Of a DNA stretch of 64,000 nucleotides, positions 1 to 6,513 are shown piece by piece. The notes under the pieces are model-generated. The model was not told the origin of the DNA, did not search any database, and saw only the letters and a list, made by a program, of their open reading frames with translations. Both the position numbers and the translations under genes were made by a program. This DNA comes from CAZKJL01 sp964611095. Its GTDB lineage: Bacteria > Patescibacteriota > Gracilibacteria > Peribacterales > Peribacteraceae. Numbering within the stretch: the first letter of the stretch is position 1; every line of letters begins with the position of its first letter. The DNA is taken from the NCBI GenBank assembly GCA_964611095.1, contig CAZSWJ010000002.1:39232-103231 (forward strand). Reading direction: 5' to 3'.

Positions 1-2106
1 CTCCCCCACCGCAAACTCCTTGGGACAGACCATCAGGAGATCGCGTTTTGCTCTTGTCATAGCCACGTACGCCACACGGCGCTCGTCTTGATGTTTCTCA
101 TACCGCTTCTGCTCGGCCTCCCAACCGAAGAGCAAATCTTCGGGGACCGCGAGGCGCGACGGATTCGTGCGCTCGTCCCAATGTCCTTCGCGGAATCCGC
201 TGATGATGACGGTGTGGAACTCCAGACCCTTGCTCTGGTGCGCGGTGAGAAGTTGCACGCCGGAGGTGACGAGGTGCGGGAGCTGATACGTGAGACGGAG
301 CTGCGTGTAGGTTTCATCGGAGAAGAAGCTGAGGTCGTGCATGAACGCCTTGAGACTGAGTGACGGACGTTCCAAGCAATGCTTTTTGACGTAGTGGAAA
401 AATGCCTCGATGGCGGCGAGATCCAGGGGATCAAGAGGGCGAGTAGCGGCTAGCGGGTGGCGAGTAGATTCGCTTTTGCTAACCGCTACCCGCTCCCCGC
501 TACCCGCCAAGCCGCTTTCACGAAGCACATGCTCCACCGTTTCCAAAACGGTTCTCGACTCTTCTTTCTGACGAAGATCGAGCAAGATGTCGCGCGAACG
601 CACGAGCGTCTTCTTGTCCGTAAGATCGAGATCGGATTGCTCGATGTTGAGGAGCACATCGACCGCGCTCTTTTTGGCTTCCCTGGCCGCTCCGATGACT
701 CTCGCGATATCCGCGGGATGGCAGCCGAAGCACTCGCAGGCAAGTGCATGCAGGAACGGATGTTCGGTCGTGGTGGAGAGACTTTTAAGGATCGTGACGG
801 CCTGCGACACGATGTGATGCCCGAGGAGATCGGACTTGCCGCTGAGGATCACCGGAATGTTGCGTGCGCGCAGAACGTCGTAGAGAGGAATGAGTTCGCC
901 GTTCGTCTGCACGAGAATGGCGATTTCTTCGGGTGAGACGCCGTCCTTGATTTTTTGTTCGGCGATATCGGCGATGAGCCACGGCTCGGCCGCATCGGAT
1001 GGCGGACGGAGAAGCGTGGGCTCACTCCCCTTCTCCTTCGTAAATGCTTTGAGATCTTTCTTGAGTCCTGGAATACGCCCGATAAGACGCTCATCGTTAT
1101 GCGTGATGAGCCTGCCTGCGGCATCGAGAATCGTCTGCGTGGAACGGTAGTTCGTCGTAAGCACGATGATGGGTGCCTTGGGAAAACGCTCACGGAAACT
1201 GAGCATGTGCTCCAGGTTCGCGCCCTGGAAACGGTAAATGGATTGGTCATCGTCCCCCACCAGGAAGAAGTTCGGTTCGTGCGGCACGCTGTCGTACGTC
1301 GTGAGCCGCTCGATGACCTTCCACTGTGCGCCGTTCAAGTCCTGCGCTTCGTCGACAAGAATGTACTGATACCGCTCCTGGAGTGACATCAGGAGCCACT
1401 CCTCTTCTTGGAGCGCCGTGAGGACGGTGAGGATCATATCGTCGTAGTCGTACACGTCGTGCTCTTCCAAATATTCGCCGTAGCGCTTGAAGAGATCGAT
1501 GAAGTCGCGGAACTTCTTGGCCTGCAGAACGTTCTTGTCGTGCTGCTTCGTGCCCTTCTTGCTCTTCCCTTCCATGAGCTCGTCGTATTCATCGGCGACT
1601 TTGAGAAGATCCTTCATCGTCTTGCCCTCGCGCTTGCAGTCACTGATGCGGCCGAGAATTCCGGCGATGCGATCGTACGGATTCTTGGGATTGATGAGCG
1701 ACGACGTACCGACGACATCATCGATGATTTTTTCCATCAGCTTGTATTTTTCCACATCGGAGAGCGGCTTTTTGGCCGCCCACTCGGAGAACGTGGTGGC
1801 ATGACGACGAATGATGGAATCACAGAATCCGTGAATCGTGCTCACCGTGACGGCGTACGCATCGCCGCCGATGAAGGTGCGGAGTCTCTCGCGCATCGCA
1901 GTGGCTCCGGCCGTAGAGAACGTGAGACAGAGGATGTTGCCGGGGCGTGCTTGGGTTTTTTTGAGAATGCTCGCAACGCGCATGGCAAGAACCTGCGTCT
2001 TTCCCGTGCCCGGGCCCGCAACGACCATCACCGGGCCTTCGACGGTGTCGACGGCCAGTTTCTGCTCGGCGTTCAGGCGCTCGTAGTCCTTCTCGAAGGT
2101 TCGCAT
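1..2106 (-). CDS. UvrD/Rep-family superfamily 1 DNA helicase (3' end cut by window)
   Basis: ATP-dependent 3'-5' DNA helicase of the UvrD/PcrA/Rep type, acting in DNA repair and replication restart. The frame is open from ATG 2106 to the window edge, giving 702 residues. Visible motifs in order are Q-motif LNAEQKLAV (about 11-19), Walker A AGPGTGKT (30-37), Walker B-like VDEAQDLN, GDDDQSIYRFQGA (motif III), TNYRST (motif IV), LLTAHQSKGLEF (motif V) and VAYVAMTRAKRDL (motif VI). The remaining C-terminus lies outside the window. A dispersed heptamer hairpin (439-508) is read in frame near residues 533-556, just before LDPLDLAAIEAFF, in a variable region rather than in a motif. Family assignment is firm. 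Whether it is uvrD, pcrA or rep is not decidable here. Confidence 0.93.
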   Translation of the reverse strand, partial: MRTFEKDYERLNAEQKLAVDTVEGPVMVVAGPGTGKTQVLAMRVASILKKTQARPGNILCLTFSTAGATAMRERLRTFIGGDAYAVTVSTIHGFCDSIIRRHATTFSEWAAKKPLSDVEKYKLMEKIIDDVVGTSSLINPKNPYDRIAGILGRISDCKREGKTMKDLLKVADEYDELMEGKSKKGTKQHDKNVLQAKKFRDFIDLFKRYGEYLEEHDVYDYDDMILTVLTALQEEEWLLMSLQERYQYILVDEAQDLNGAQWKVIERLTTYDSVPHEPNFFLVGDDDQSIYRFQGANLEHMLSFRERFPKAPIIVLTTNYRSTQTILDAAGRLITHNDERLIGRIPGLKKDLKAFTKEKGSEPTLLRPPSDAAEPWLIADIAEQKIKDGVSPEEIAILVQTNGELIPLYDVLRARNIPVILSGKSDLLGHHIVSQAVTILKSLSTTTEHPFLHALACECFGCHPADIARVIGAAREAKKSAVDVLLNIEQSDLDLTDKKTLVRSRDILLDLRQKEESRTVLETVEHVLRESGLAGSGERVAVSKSESTRHPLAATRPLDPLDLAAIEAFFHYVKKHCLERPSLSLKAFMHDLSFFSDETYTQLRLTYQLPHLVTSGVQLLTAHQSKGLEFHTVIISGFREGHWDERTNPSRLAVPEDLLFGWEAEQKRYEKHQDERRVAYVAMTRAKRDLLMVCPKEFAVGE
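439..508. repeat. Heptamer hairpin element, copy 1 (inside helicase gene)
   Basis: Imperfect inverted repeat. The left arm (439-467) is four GCGRRTA-type heptamers. The right arm (479-508) is four TACCCGC-type heptamers. The loop is about 11 nt. It is translated in frame by the minus-strand helicase: one arm reads AGSGERVA and the other STRHPLAATR. GAG replaces the TAG stop that a perfect heptamer array would create. Confidence 0.85.
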
Positions 2107-2143
2107 GGCTCTCAGTATAGAGAGAATTGGGGAAACCAAGGAG

Positions 2144-2226
2144 CCCTCACCCCGGCCTTCGCAAAGCTCAGGCCACCCCTCTCCACACTGTGGAGAGGGG
2201 TGCGAACGCAGTGAGCGGGGTGAGGG
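2144..2226. repeat. Large imperfect palindrome (CCCTCACCCC ... GGGGTGAGGG)
   Basis: The outer arms CCCTCACCCC (2144-2153) and GGGGTGAGGG (2217-2226) enclose a perfect inner hairpin, ACCCCTCTCCACA / TGTGGAGAGGGGT, at about 2175-2201. It lies just upstream of the helicase start and beside the broken membrane-gene fragment. It differs in sequence from the GCGGGTA heptamer family. It may be a REP-like element or a bidirectional terminator for the fragment side. Only one copy was seen in this window. Confidence 0.75.
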
Positions 2227-2385
2227 CTACGCCAACATCACGGAAAGCACCGTGAGGCACGCCGTGAAGAACGCGATCATGAGCAGCATGCCGATGAGCC
2301 ACAGAACGAACGCGATCTTGAGTGAGAAGATGCTTGCGATGTCGACTTCCTTCTGACATACCTCAAGACTGCCTTGAATTTGAGA
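2227..2385 (-). pseudogene. Remnant 3' end of a membrane-protein gene (partial copy of 3312-4175)
   Basis: The minus strand is open from a TAA (2386-2388) to a TAG (2227-2229) with no usable start codon in this frame. The last about 37 residues match the C-terminus of the intact membrane protein encoded at 3312-4175: both share FSLKI, FVLWLIG, AFF and a VMLA end, with only scattered substitutions. The DNA is also similar (compare 2230-2340 with 3312-3420). The similarity stops near 2345. This is best read as a leftover 3' fragment of a duplicated gene. The other half is missing, and the unknown gene at 2551-3165 lies between the two copies. Confidence 0.8.
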
Positions 2386-2411
2386 TTACAGTGCTGGGTT
2401 CGGGGGGGGGA

Positions 2412-2440
2412 TTGACATTTTACTTATATATACATAAAAT
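2412..2440 (+). promoter_or_regulatory. Strong sigma-70-type promoter for the gene at 2551
   Basis: TTGACA (2412-2417), a 17-nt AT-rich spacer, then TAAAAT (2435-2440). It follows a run of nine G (2402-2410). The expected start of transcription near 2447 leaves a leader of about 100 nt, unlike most promoters in this window. Confidence 0.85.
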
Positions 2441-2448
2441 GAATATTG

Positions 2449-2516
2449 CTTGGCACTCGTGTGCCAAGTAAATCTCTACCGCAAGGTGGAGAAGAAAGAG
2501 GTCAAGAATGACCTCT
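2449..2516 (+). promoter_or_regulatory. Structured 5' leader with three consecutive hairpins
   Basis: Three clean stem-loops stand in series. 2449-2468 has an 8-bp stem CTTGGCAC/GTGCCAAG with a 4-nt loop. 2474-2491 has a 7-bp stem (one G-U pair) capped by a GCAA tetraloop of GNRA type. 2497-2516 has an 8-bp stem AGAGGTCA/TGACCTCT with an AGAA loop. They sit between the promoter and the ATG at 2551, so they would form the mRNA leader. Function is unknown: stability element, attenuator, protein-binding leader or riboswitch are all possible. Confidence 0.7.
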
Positions 2517-2550
2517 AAGAGTTCGCTGCTCATTCACATCGGGAGAGACC

Positions 2551-3165
2551 ATGTCCTCAATCCAGACTAGCCAGAAGATCACGTTTCCTCGCTTTTCGGG
2601 TGTTCGCTGCTTGATGATGCCGTACGTGCAGGGGGATCCGGATTCCGTTCCGGAAACCTACAGCACGTACCGGGACATCATCGGGTCCGTGTTCCTCAAG
2701 AAGGGGGAGATCGGCTTCCTGACCATCGACGAATCGCCGGTCATCGCCGGCACCCCCCATCGGGGGGCTCGGGCGAAGTTCGCCCGCGCCCTCCATACGG
2801 AAGCCGGCAAAAAGCTGAATCGGGACGGAGTGACCTACGGATGGGGTTGGGGCACTCACCCCAACGTGCGTCTCGACCGGGAAGTCAGGATCCTGCTCGC
2901 CAACAACCTCGATGGCAGCTGCGCCCTCTGGGACGCCGAGCACGAGGACACGTCCAACGACGGGGACATCGGCCACCTGGCCGAAAAGTACCCGTACGAG
3001 GACGCAATCATCATGCGCGGAGGCGAGGTCGTGAACATCGGCATCTTGACGCCGCACGAAAGCCTGCCGGTGAAGGAGGCTTTCGACCGGCAGTTCCTGC
3101 GGATCGTCGGAGCCGGGGTTCACGGCCGTGAAGAGTACTTCACGGAAAATCCCCTGATGATCTGA
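2551..3165 (+). CDS. Hypothetical protein, 204 aa, behind a structured leader
   Basis: Not recognised. This is a soluble-looking protein without a signal peptide or membrane segment, rich in Asp, Glu, Gly and His. It has short stretches such as GWGWGTHPNVRLDREVR (about 98-114) and DAEHEDTSNDGDIGHLAEKY (about 128-147), which could form an acidic metal or ligand site, but no family motif was identified. Start ATG 2551 is preceded by a purine-rich GGGAGAG at a suitable distance. The gene has its own strong promoter, a three-hairpin leader and a terminator-like hairpin at its end, so it is a complete single-gene unit. Its position between an intact gene and that gene's broken copy suggests insertion or duplication-linked rearrangement. 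Confidence 0.75.
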   Translation: MSSIQTSQKITFPRFSGVRCLMMPYVQGDPDSVPETYSTYRDIIGSVFLKKGEIGFLTIDESPVIAGTPHRGARAKFARALHTEAGKKLNRDGVTYGWGWGTHPNVRLDREVRILLANNLDGSCALWDAEHEDTSNDGDIGHLAEKYPYEDAIIMRGGEVVNIGILTPHESLPVKEAFDRQFLRIVGAGVHGREEYFTENPLMI

Positions 3166-3179
3166 GGGTAGCGAACGAC

Positions 3180-3220
3180 GGCCCCCATTCGAGGACATTT
3201 GTCTTTGGATGGGGGTCTTC
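3180..3220 (+). terminator. Terminator-like hairpin after the 204-aa gene
   Basis: CCCCCAT (3182-3188) pairs with ATGGGGG (3209-3215). A smaller inner pairing GAC/GTC and a short TCTT follow the stem. There is no long T-run, so termination efficiency is uncertain. Confidence 0.6.
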
Positions 3221-3311
3221 GCAGTGATACCTTCATCGTCATCTCGCAGTATCCAAAGAAAATCCGCTCAAAAAACGCATATCATACGAATTCGTTGTTT
3301 TCTTTTTCGCG

Positions 3312-4175
3312 TCACGCCAACATCACGGCCAAAACCGTCATGCATGCCGAGAAGAACGCAACTCCGAGCATCGCACCGATGAGCCACAGGACGAAACCGA
3401 TCTTGAGGGAGAAGAGAGCGGCGACGGCGGCAAGAACCATGGCGGGCCACAACACGAGCGCGAACGTCACGATGCACGAAACGATGAAGCCGAGCGCCGC
3501 ACCGAGCCACAGACCCTTGGTGCGCTTCATGCCGAGGTGGAAGCCTTCGAAGACCCTGGCCTCGCCGCTCGCGATGTACACGAAGGCGGGAGCTAGCCTG
3601 GGGAGCATGTAGAGCGCCACGAAGGGACCGATGAGCGGGATCCAAACGTACGAGCGGACCAGTGCCCAGAGCCACGCACCGGACATCGGAAGTATCATGC
3701 GGAAGAGCGTCCCCAGCGTTTCGTACGGCGACTTGGCGATGCGCGTGAAGAACAGCAGGAAGTAGATGAACGCGGCGAATCCGACGAACAGATTCACGAC
3801 CAGAAGCAGAAATACGTACGGACCGACTTGGGCGATGTACGCCACTCCAAGCTCGTCCTTGGCGGGCAAGGCCGCCTTCCCCGCAAGAGATCCGCTGCCG
3901 TAGTGCTGCAACGATTCGATGAACGTGACGGCGTCCAATGTTCCGAGCTCTCGCACCTGACGCTCGGTTTCGACCTGGAATTCTTCATCGGTCATCGTGA
4001 GGTGTGCGGCCATGCGGTCTTCGATCTGTCCGATGCGCCGCTCGCTGAAACCCGAGACCGCGGCCAAAATCATGGCGAACGACACGGACGCGATGAGGAT
4101 GCTGAGCCACAGACGCCTGCACAAACGAAGTGCCCCCAGGATGAGCTCGGGAATGGAAACGACTCGTCGATGCAT
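3312..4175 (-). CDS. Multi-pass membrane protein, 287 aa, unknown function
   Basis: Polytopic inner-membrane protein. A first hydrophobic segment lies at about 24-45. A soluble, helical, Glu-rich loop (about 46-105) follows, then long hydrophobic stretches at about 113-145, 160-200 and 220-287. The very C-terminus is hydrophobic. Start ATG 4175 lies 19 bp after the rpoD stop on the same strand, so it may be cotranscribed with dnaG-patatin-rpoD. A degraded copy of its 3' end lies at 2227-2385. No transporter or enzyme motif was recognised. Confidence 0.8.
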   Translation of the reverse strand: MHRRVVSIPELILGALRLCRRLWLSILIASVSFAMILAAVSGFSERRIGQIEDRMAAHLTMTDEEFQVETERQVRELGTLDAVTFIESLQHYGSGSLAGKAALPAKDELGVAYIAQVGPYVFLLLVVNLFVGFAAFIYFLLFFTRIAKSPYETLGTLFRMILPMSGAWLWALVRSYVWIPLIGPFVALYMLPRLAPAFVYIASGEARVFEGFHLGMKRTKGLWLGAALGFIVSCIVTFALVLWPAMVLAAVAALFSLKIGFVLWLIGAMLGVAFFSACMTVLAVMLA

Positions 4176-4194
4176 GGGAAAAGGCGGAAGGCGC

Positions 4195-5607
4195 TCAGTC
4201 CTTGATCTGTCCGACGGTGTAGGCGCAGTGATCGCACTTCATCACGGTCTTGCCCGCCTGGTGGATCTCCACGAGAACCCCCTTGCGGCACTCGGGGCAG
4301 AGCTTGCCCGTCATGAAGGACGGTGCGGTGAACGGAGCGGCACCCTTGCCTGCGCCGTGCTCGCGGATGGAGACGGAACGGGGGTGATCGCGCAGTTTCT
4401 GCAGAACTTTGGCTTCGATCTGACGGATGCGCTCGCGCGTGACGTTGAACTCTTTGCCCACTTCCTCGAGCGTGTGGCCGATGCCGTCGCGGAGTCCGAA
4501 GCGCATTTCGATGATCTTGCGCTCGCGGGGCGTAAGGTACTCCAGCATCGCGTGCACGTTCTCTTTGCGGAGCTGACGGTTCGTCGCATCGAACGGGTTC
4601 ACTGCCTCTTCGTCCTCGATGAAGTCACCGAGCTTGCTGTCTTCCTCGGAACCCACGGGAGCTTCGAGCGAGATGATGTCCTGGCTGATCTTCTGGATGT
4701 GGCGCACCTTCTTGATGTCCATTTCCATTTCGACGGCAAGTTCCTCCACCGTGGGCTCGCGTCCGAGTTCCTGCACGAGGCGGCGCTGCGTGTGCGTGAG
4801 CTTGTTGATGGTCTCGACCATGTGCACGGGAATGCGGATGGTGCGGGCTTGGTCGGCGATGGCGCGCGTGATGGCCTGGCGGATCCACCACGTGGCGTAC
4901 GTGGAAAACTTGAAACCGCGCTCCGGGTCGAACTTCTCGACGGCGCGGAAGAGGCCGATGTTTCCTTCCTGGATGAGATCGAGGAACGAAAGTCCACGAC
5001 CGATGTACTTCTTGGCGATGGAGACGACGAGACGCAAGTTGGCCTCGGCCAGCTGCTGCTTGGCGCCGGCATCACCCTTGCGGATGCGGCGAGCCAATTC
5101 GACTTCTTTGCGGGCGTCGATGAGCGGCACGCGTCCGATCTCGGACAGGTACATGCGCACGGAGTCGTTGGAGATTTCGAGCAGGTCAACCTCGCGCTCC
5201 TTGCGCTTCTTCTTCTCGTCGGCGGTCTTGGACTTGTCGTCCTTGATGCGGATACCGGCGGTGGCGACGACTTCGAGCGATTCGTCGTCCGTCGTGGCTG
5301 CCGTGGTTGCACCGGAACCGGCTTCGCTGTCCTGGATCTGCGCTTGAGCGTTCACGTTGGCTTTGCGCTGCCAGATGAGCGCGTCCTTCACGTCGAGCAC
5401 GTCGATACCGAGCTCCATGAAGAGCGTGTACACGCGGTCCAGAAGATCGATGTTTTCTTCGGCATTCGGCACGGCACGCAAAATTTCCTGATGCGTGACG
5501 TATCGTTGCTCGCGTCCCTTCTTCACCAAATGTTTGATCTCATCGGGAAACGCCTTCAACTCGTCATCAGTCGGCTGATGAATGAAACTACGTGGATGCG
5601 AAGCCAT
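4195..5607 (-). CDS. rpoD: Primary RNA polymerase sigma factor (sigma-70) with C-terminal zinc ribbon
   Basis: Housekeeping sigma factor directing RNA polymerase to -35/-10 promoters. Visible regions are an N-terminal region 1.1-like part, a charged linker rich in Lys/Glu/Asp, region 1.2/2.1 (DSVRMYLSEIG), region 2.3-2.4 (FSTYATWWIRQAITRAIADQ), region 3 and region 4.2 (TLEEVGKEFNVTRERIRQIE). ATG 5607 (MASHPRSF) was chosen over a longer in-frame extension that would run into intergenic DNA, giving 470 aa. The unusual part is the tail after region 4.2, with Cys at about 437, 440, 458 and 461 in a CPEC-x17-CDHC pattern typical of a zinc ribbon. Neighbours dnaG and rpoD recall the macromolecular-synthesis operon. 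Confidence 0.95.
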   Translation of the reverse strand: MASHPRSFIHQPTDDELKAFPDEIKHLVKKGREQRYVTHQEILRAVPNAEENIDLLDRVYTLFMELGIDVLDVKDALIWQRKANVNAQAQIQDSEAGSGATTAATTDDESLEVVATAGIRIKDDKSKTADEKKKRKEREVDLLEISNDSVRMYLSEIGRVPLIDARKEVELARRIRKGDAGAKQQLAEANLRLVVSIAKKYIGRGLSFLDLIQEGNIGLFRAVEKFDPERGFKFSTYATWWIRQAITRAIADQARTIRIPVHMVETINKLTHTQRRLVQELGREPTVEELAVEMEMDIKKVRHIQKISQDIISLEAPVGSEEDSKLGDFIEDEEAVNPFDATNRQLRKENVHAMLEYLTPRERKIIEMRFGLRDGIGHTLEEVGKEFNVTRERIRQIEAKVLQKLRDHPRSVSIREHGAGKGAAPFTAPSFMTGKLCPECRKGVLVEIHQAGKTVMKCDHCAYTVGQIKD

Positions 5608-5620
5608 AAAGTGCAAGGAG

Positions 5621-5647
5621 ACTATAGGGTTGAGCGCAGGTTTGCAA
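5621..5647 (-). promoter_or_regulatory. Possible promoter for rpoD
   Basis: On the minus strand, TTGCAA (5647-5642), a 15-nt spacer and TATAGT (5626-5621). The -10 ends 13 nt before ATG 5607. The spacer is short, so this is a moderate match. Confidence 0.45.
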
Positions 5648-6508
5648 CTACGAGATGCGGTTCCCCGCACCTTCGACGTCGATCTTCAGGACTCTCCTGA
5701 GGTCGGGCAACGACTTTTCGGCAGCCAGACGCCCCGCAACGATGAATTCGGCGGCCCGATCGAAGCGGAAAACGGCCTTCGTCATGGTCGGGACGATGAC
5801 GAGGTCGCATGCCAAGCGGTCGGCGTCCATTTCGGCGTGTCCGCGGCGAATGAATTCTTTCCACGCTTCCGGCAGAAACTTGCCGACGTTGTCGTAGCGC
5901 GGGCTGGTATCGGTACCGATGATGACGTCGGGCGAATGGAGCGCGCGAAGTCGACGTGCGGGAATGGATCCGAAGTGCACGAGATCCACGAACGTATCAT
6001 CGCCGACGTGTACGGGAGAAAAGATGATGGGCAGCGCCGAGCTCGCCATGAGCGCATCGATCATCCGCGTCTCGGGCGGAAAGAAAAACGGCTCCACGGC
6101 ATCCAAAAAATGCTCCGTGAATCCGGGCTTCCAAATCGTGAGCCAGTCGACGGGCTTCTTCACTTTCCCCGCGACGCACACGAACGGAATTTTGCAGTCG
6201 CCGATGACGGCGTCACCCACGACTTCCTTCAGAATATCATTCAGTGATTGGTTCAAGAGTCCCCCGTGCAAACCGCCGGCCAGCGGCTTTTGGCTGAACG
6301 TCGCGAGCGACAACAGCGAAATCTTGGAGGCGACACGATCGATCTCCTTCACCGAAATGCCGAGCGCGTACGCTCCGGCCACGATGGCTCCCATGCTGCT
6401 GCCCGCGATGGAATCGAAAGAAATTTTTTCCTCCTCCAACACATGCAAAACGCCGATGTTGGCGAGCCCCCACGCCGCGCCGCCGGAGAGAACGAGACCT
6501 TTCTTCAT
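5648..6508 (-). CDS. Patatin-like phospholipase family protein
   Basis: Predicted serine acyl hydrolase of the patatin/RssA type. N-terminal GLVLSGGAAWGLANIGVL holds the glycine-rich oxyanion loop (about 9-14). The nucleophile elbow GSSMG (36-40, Ser38) follows. The second dyad residue is normally Asp in a DGG motif. Here the matching place reads FVDLVHFGSIPA, so Asp is present but both following Gly are replaced. There is no signal peptide, so it is cytosolic or membrane-peripheral. It is inserted between dnaG (stop 6 bp upstream of this start region) and rpoD on the same strand. Activity is likely but not certain because of the altered DGG. Confidence 0.87.
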   Translation of the reverse strand: MKKGLVLSGGAAWGLANIGVLHVLEEEKISFDSIAGSSMGAIVAGAYALGISVKEIDRVASKISLLSLATFSQKPLAGGLHGGLLNQSLNDILKEVVGDAVIGDCKIPFVCVAGKVKKPVDWLTIWKPGFTEHFLDAVEPFFFPPETRMIDALMASSALPIIFSPVHVGDDTFVDLVHFGSIPARRLRALHSPDVIIGTDTSPRYDNVGKFLPEAWKEFIRRGHAEMDADRLACDLVIVPTMTKAVFRFDRAAEFIVAGRLAAEKSLPDLRRVLKIDVEGAGNRIS

Positions 6509-6513
6509 GGCCC

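Noticed and set aside
3997..5700. 567-codon plus-strand frame over rpoD
   Set aside because: Antisense shadow of the sigma-factor gene; no recognisable motifs.
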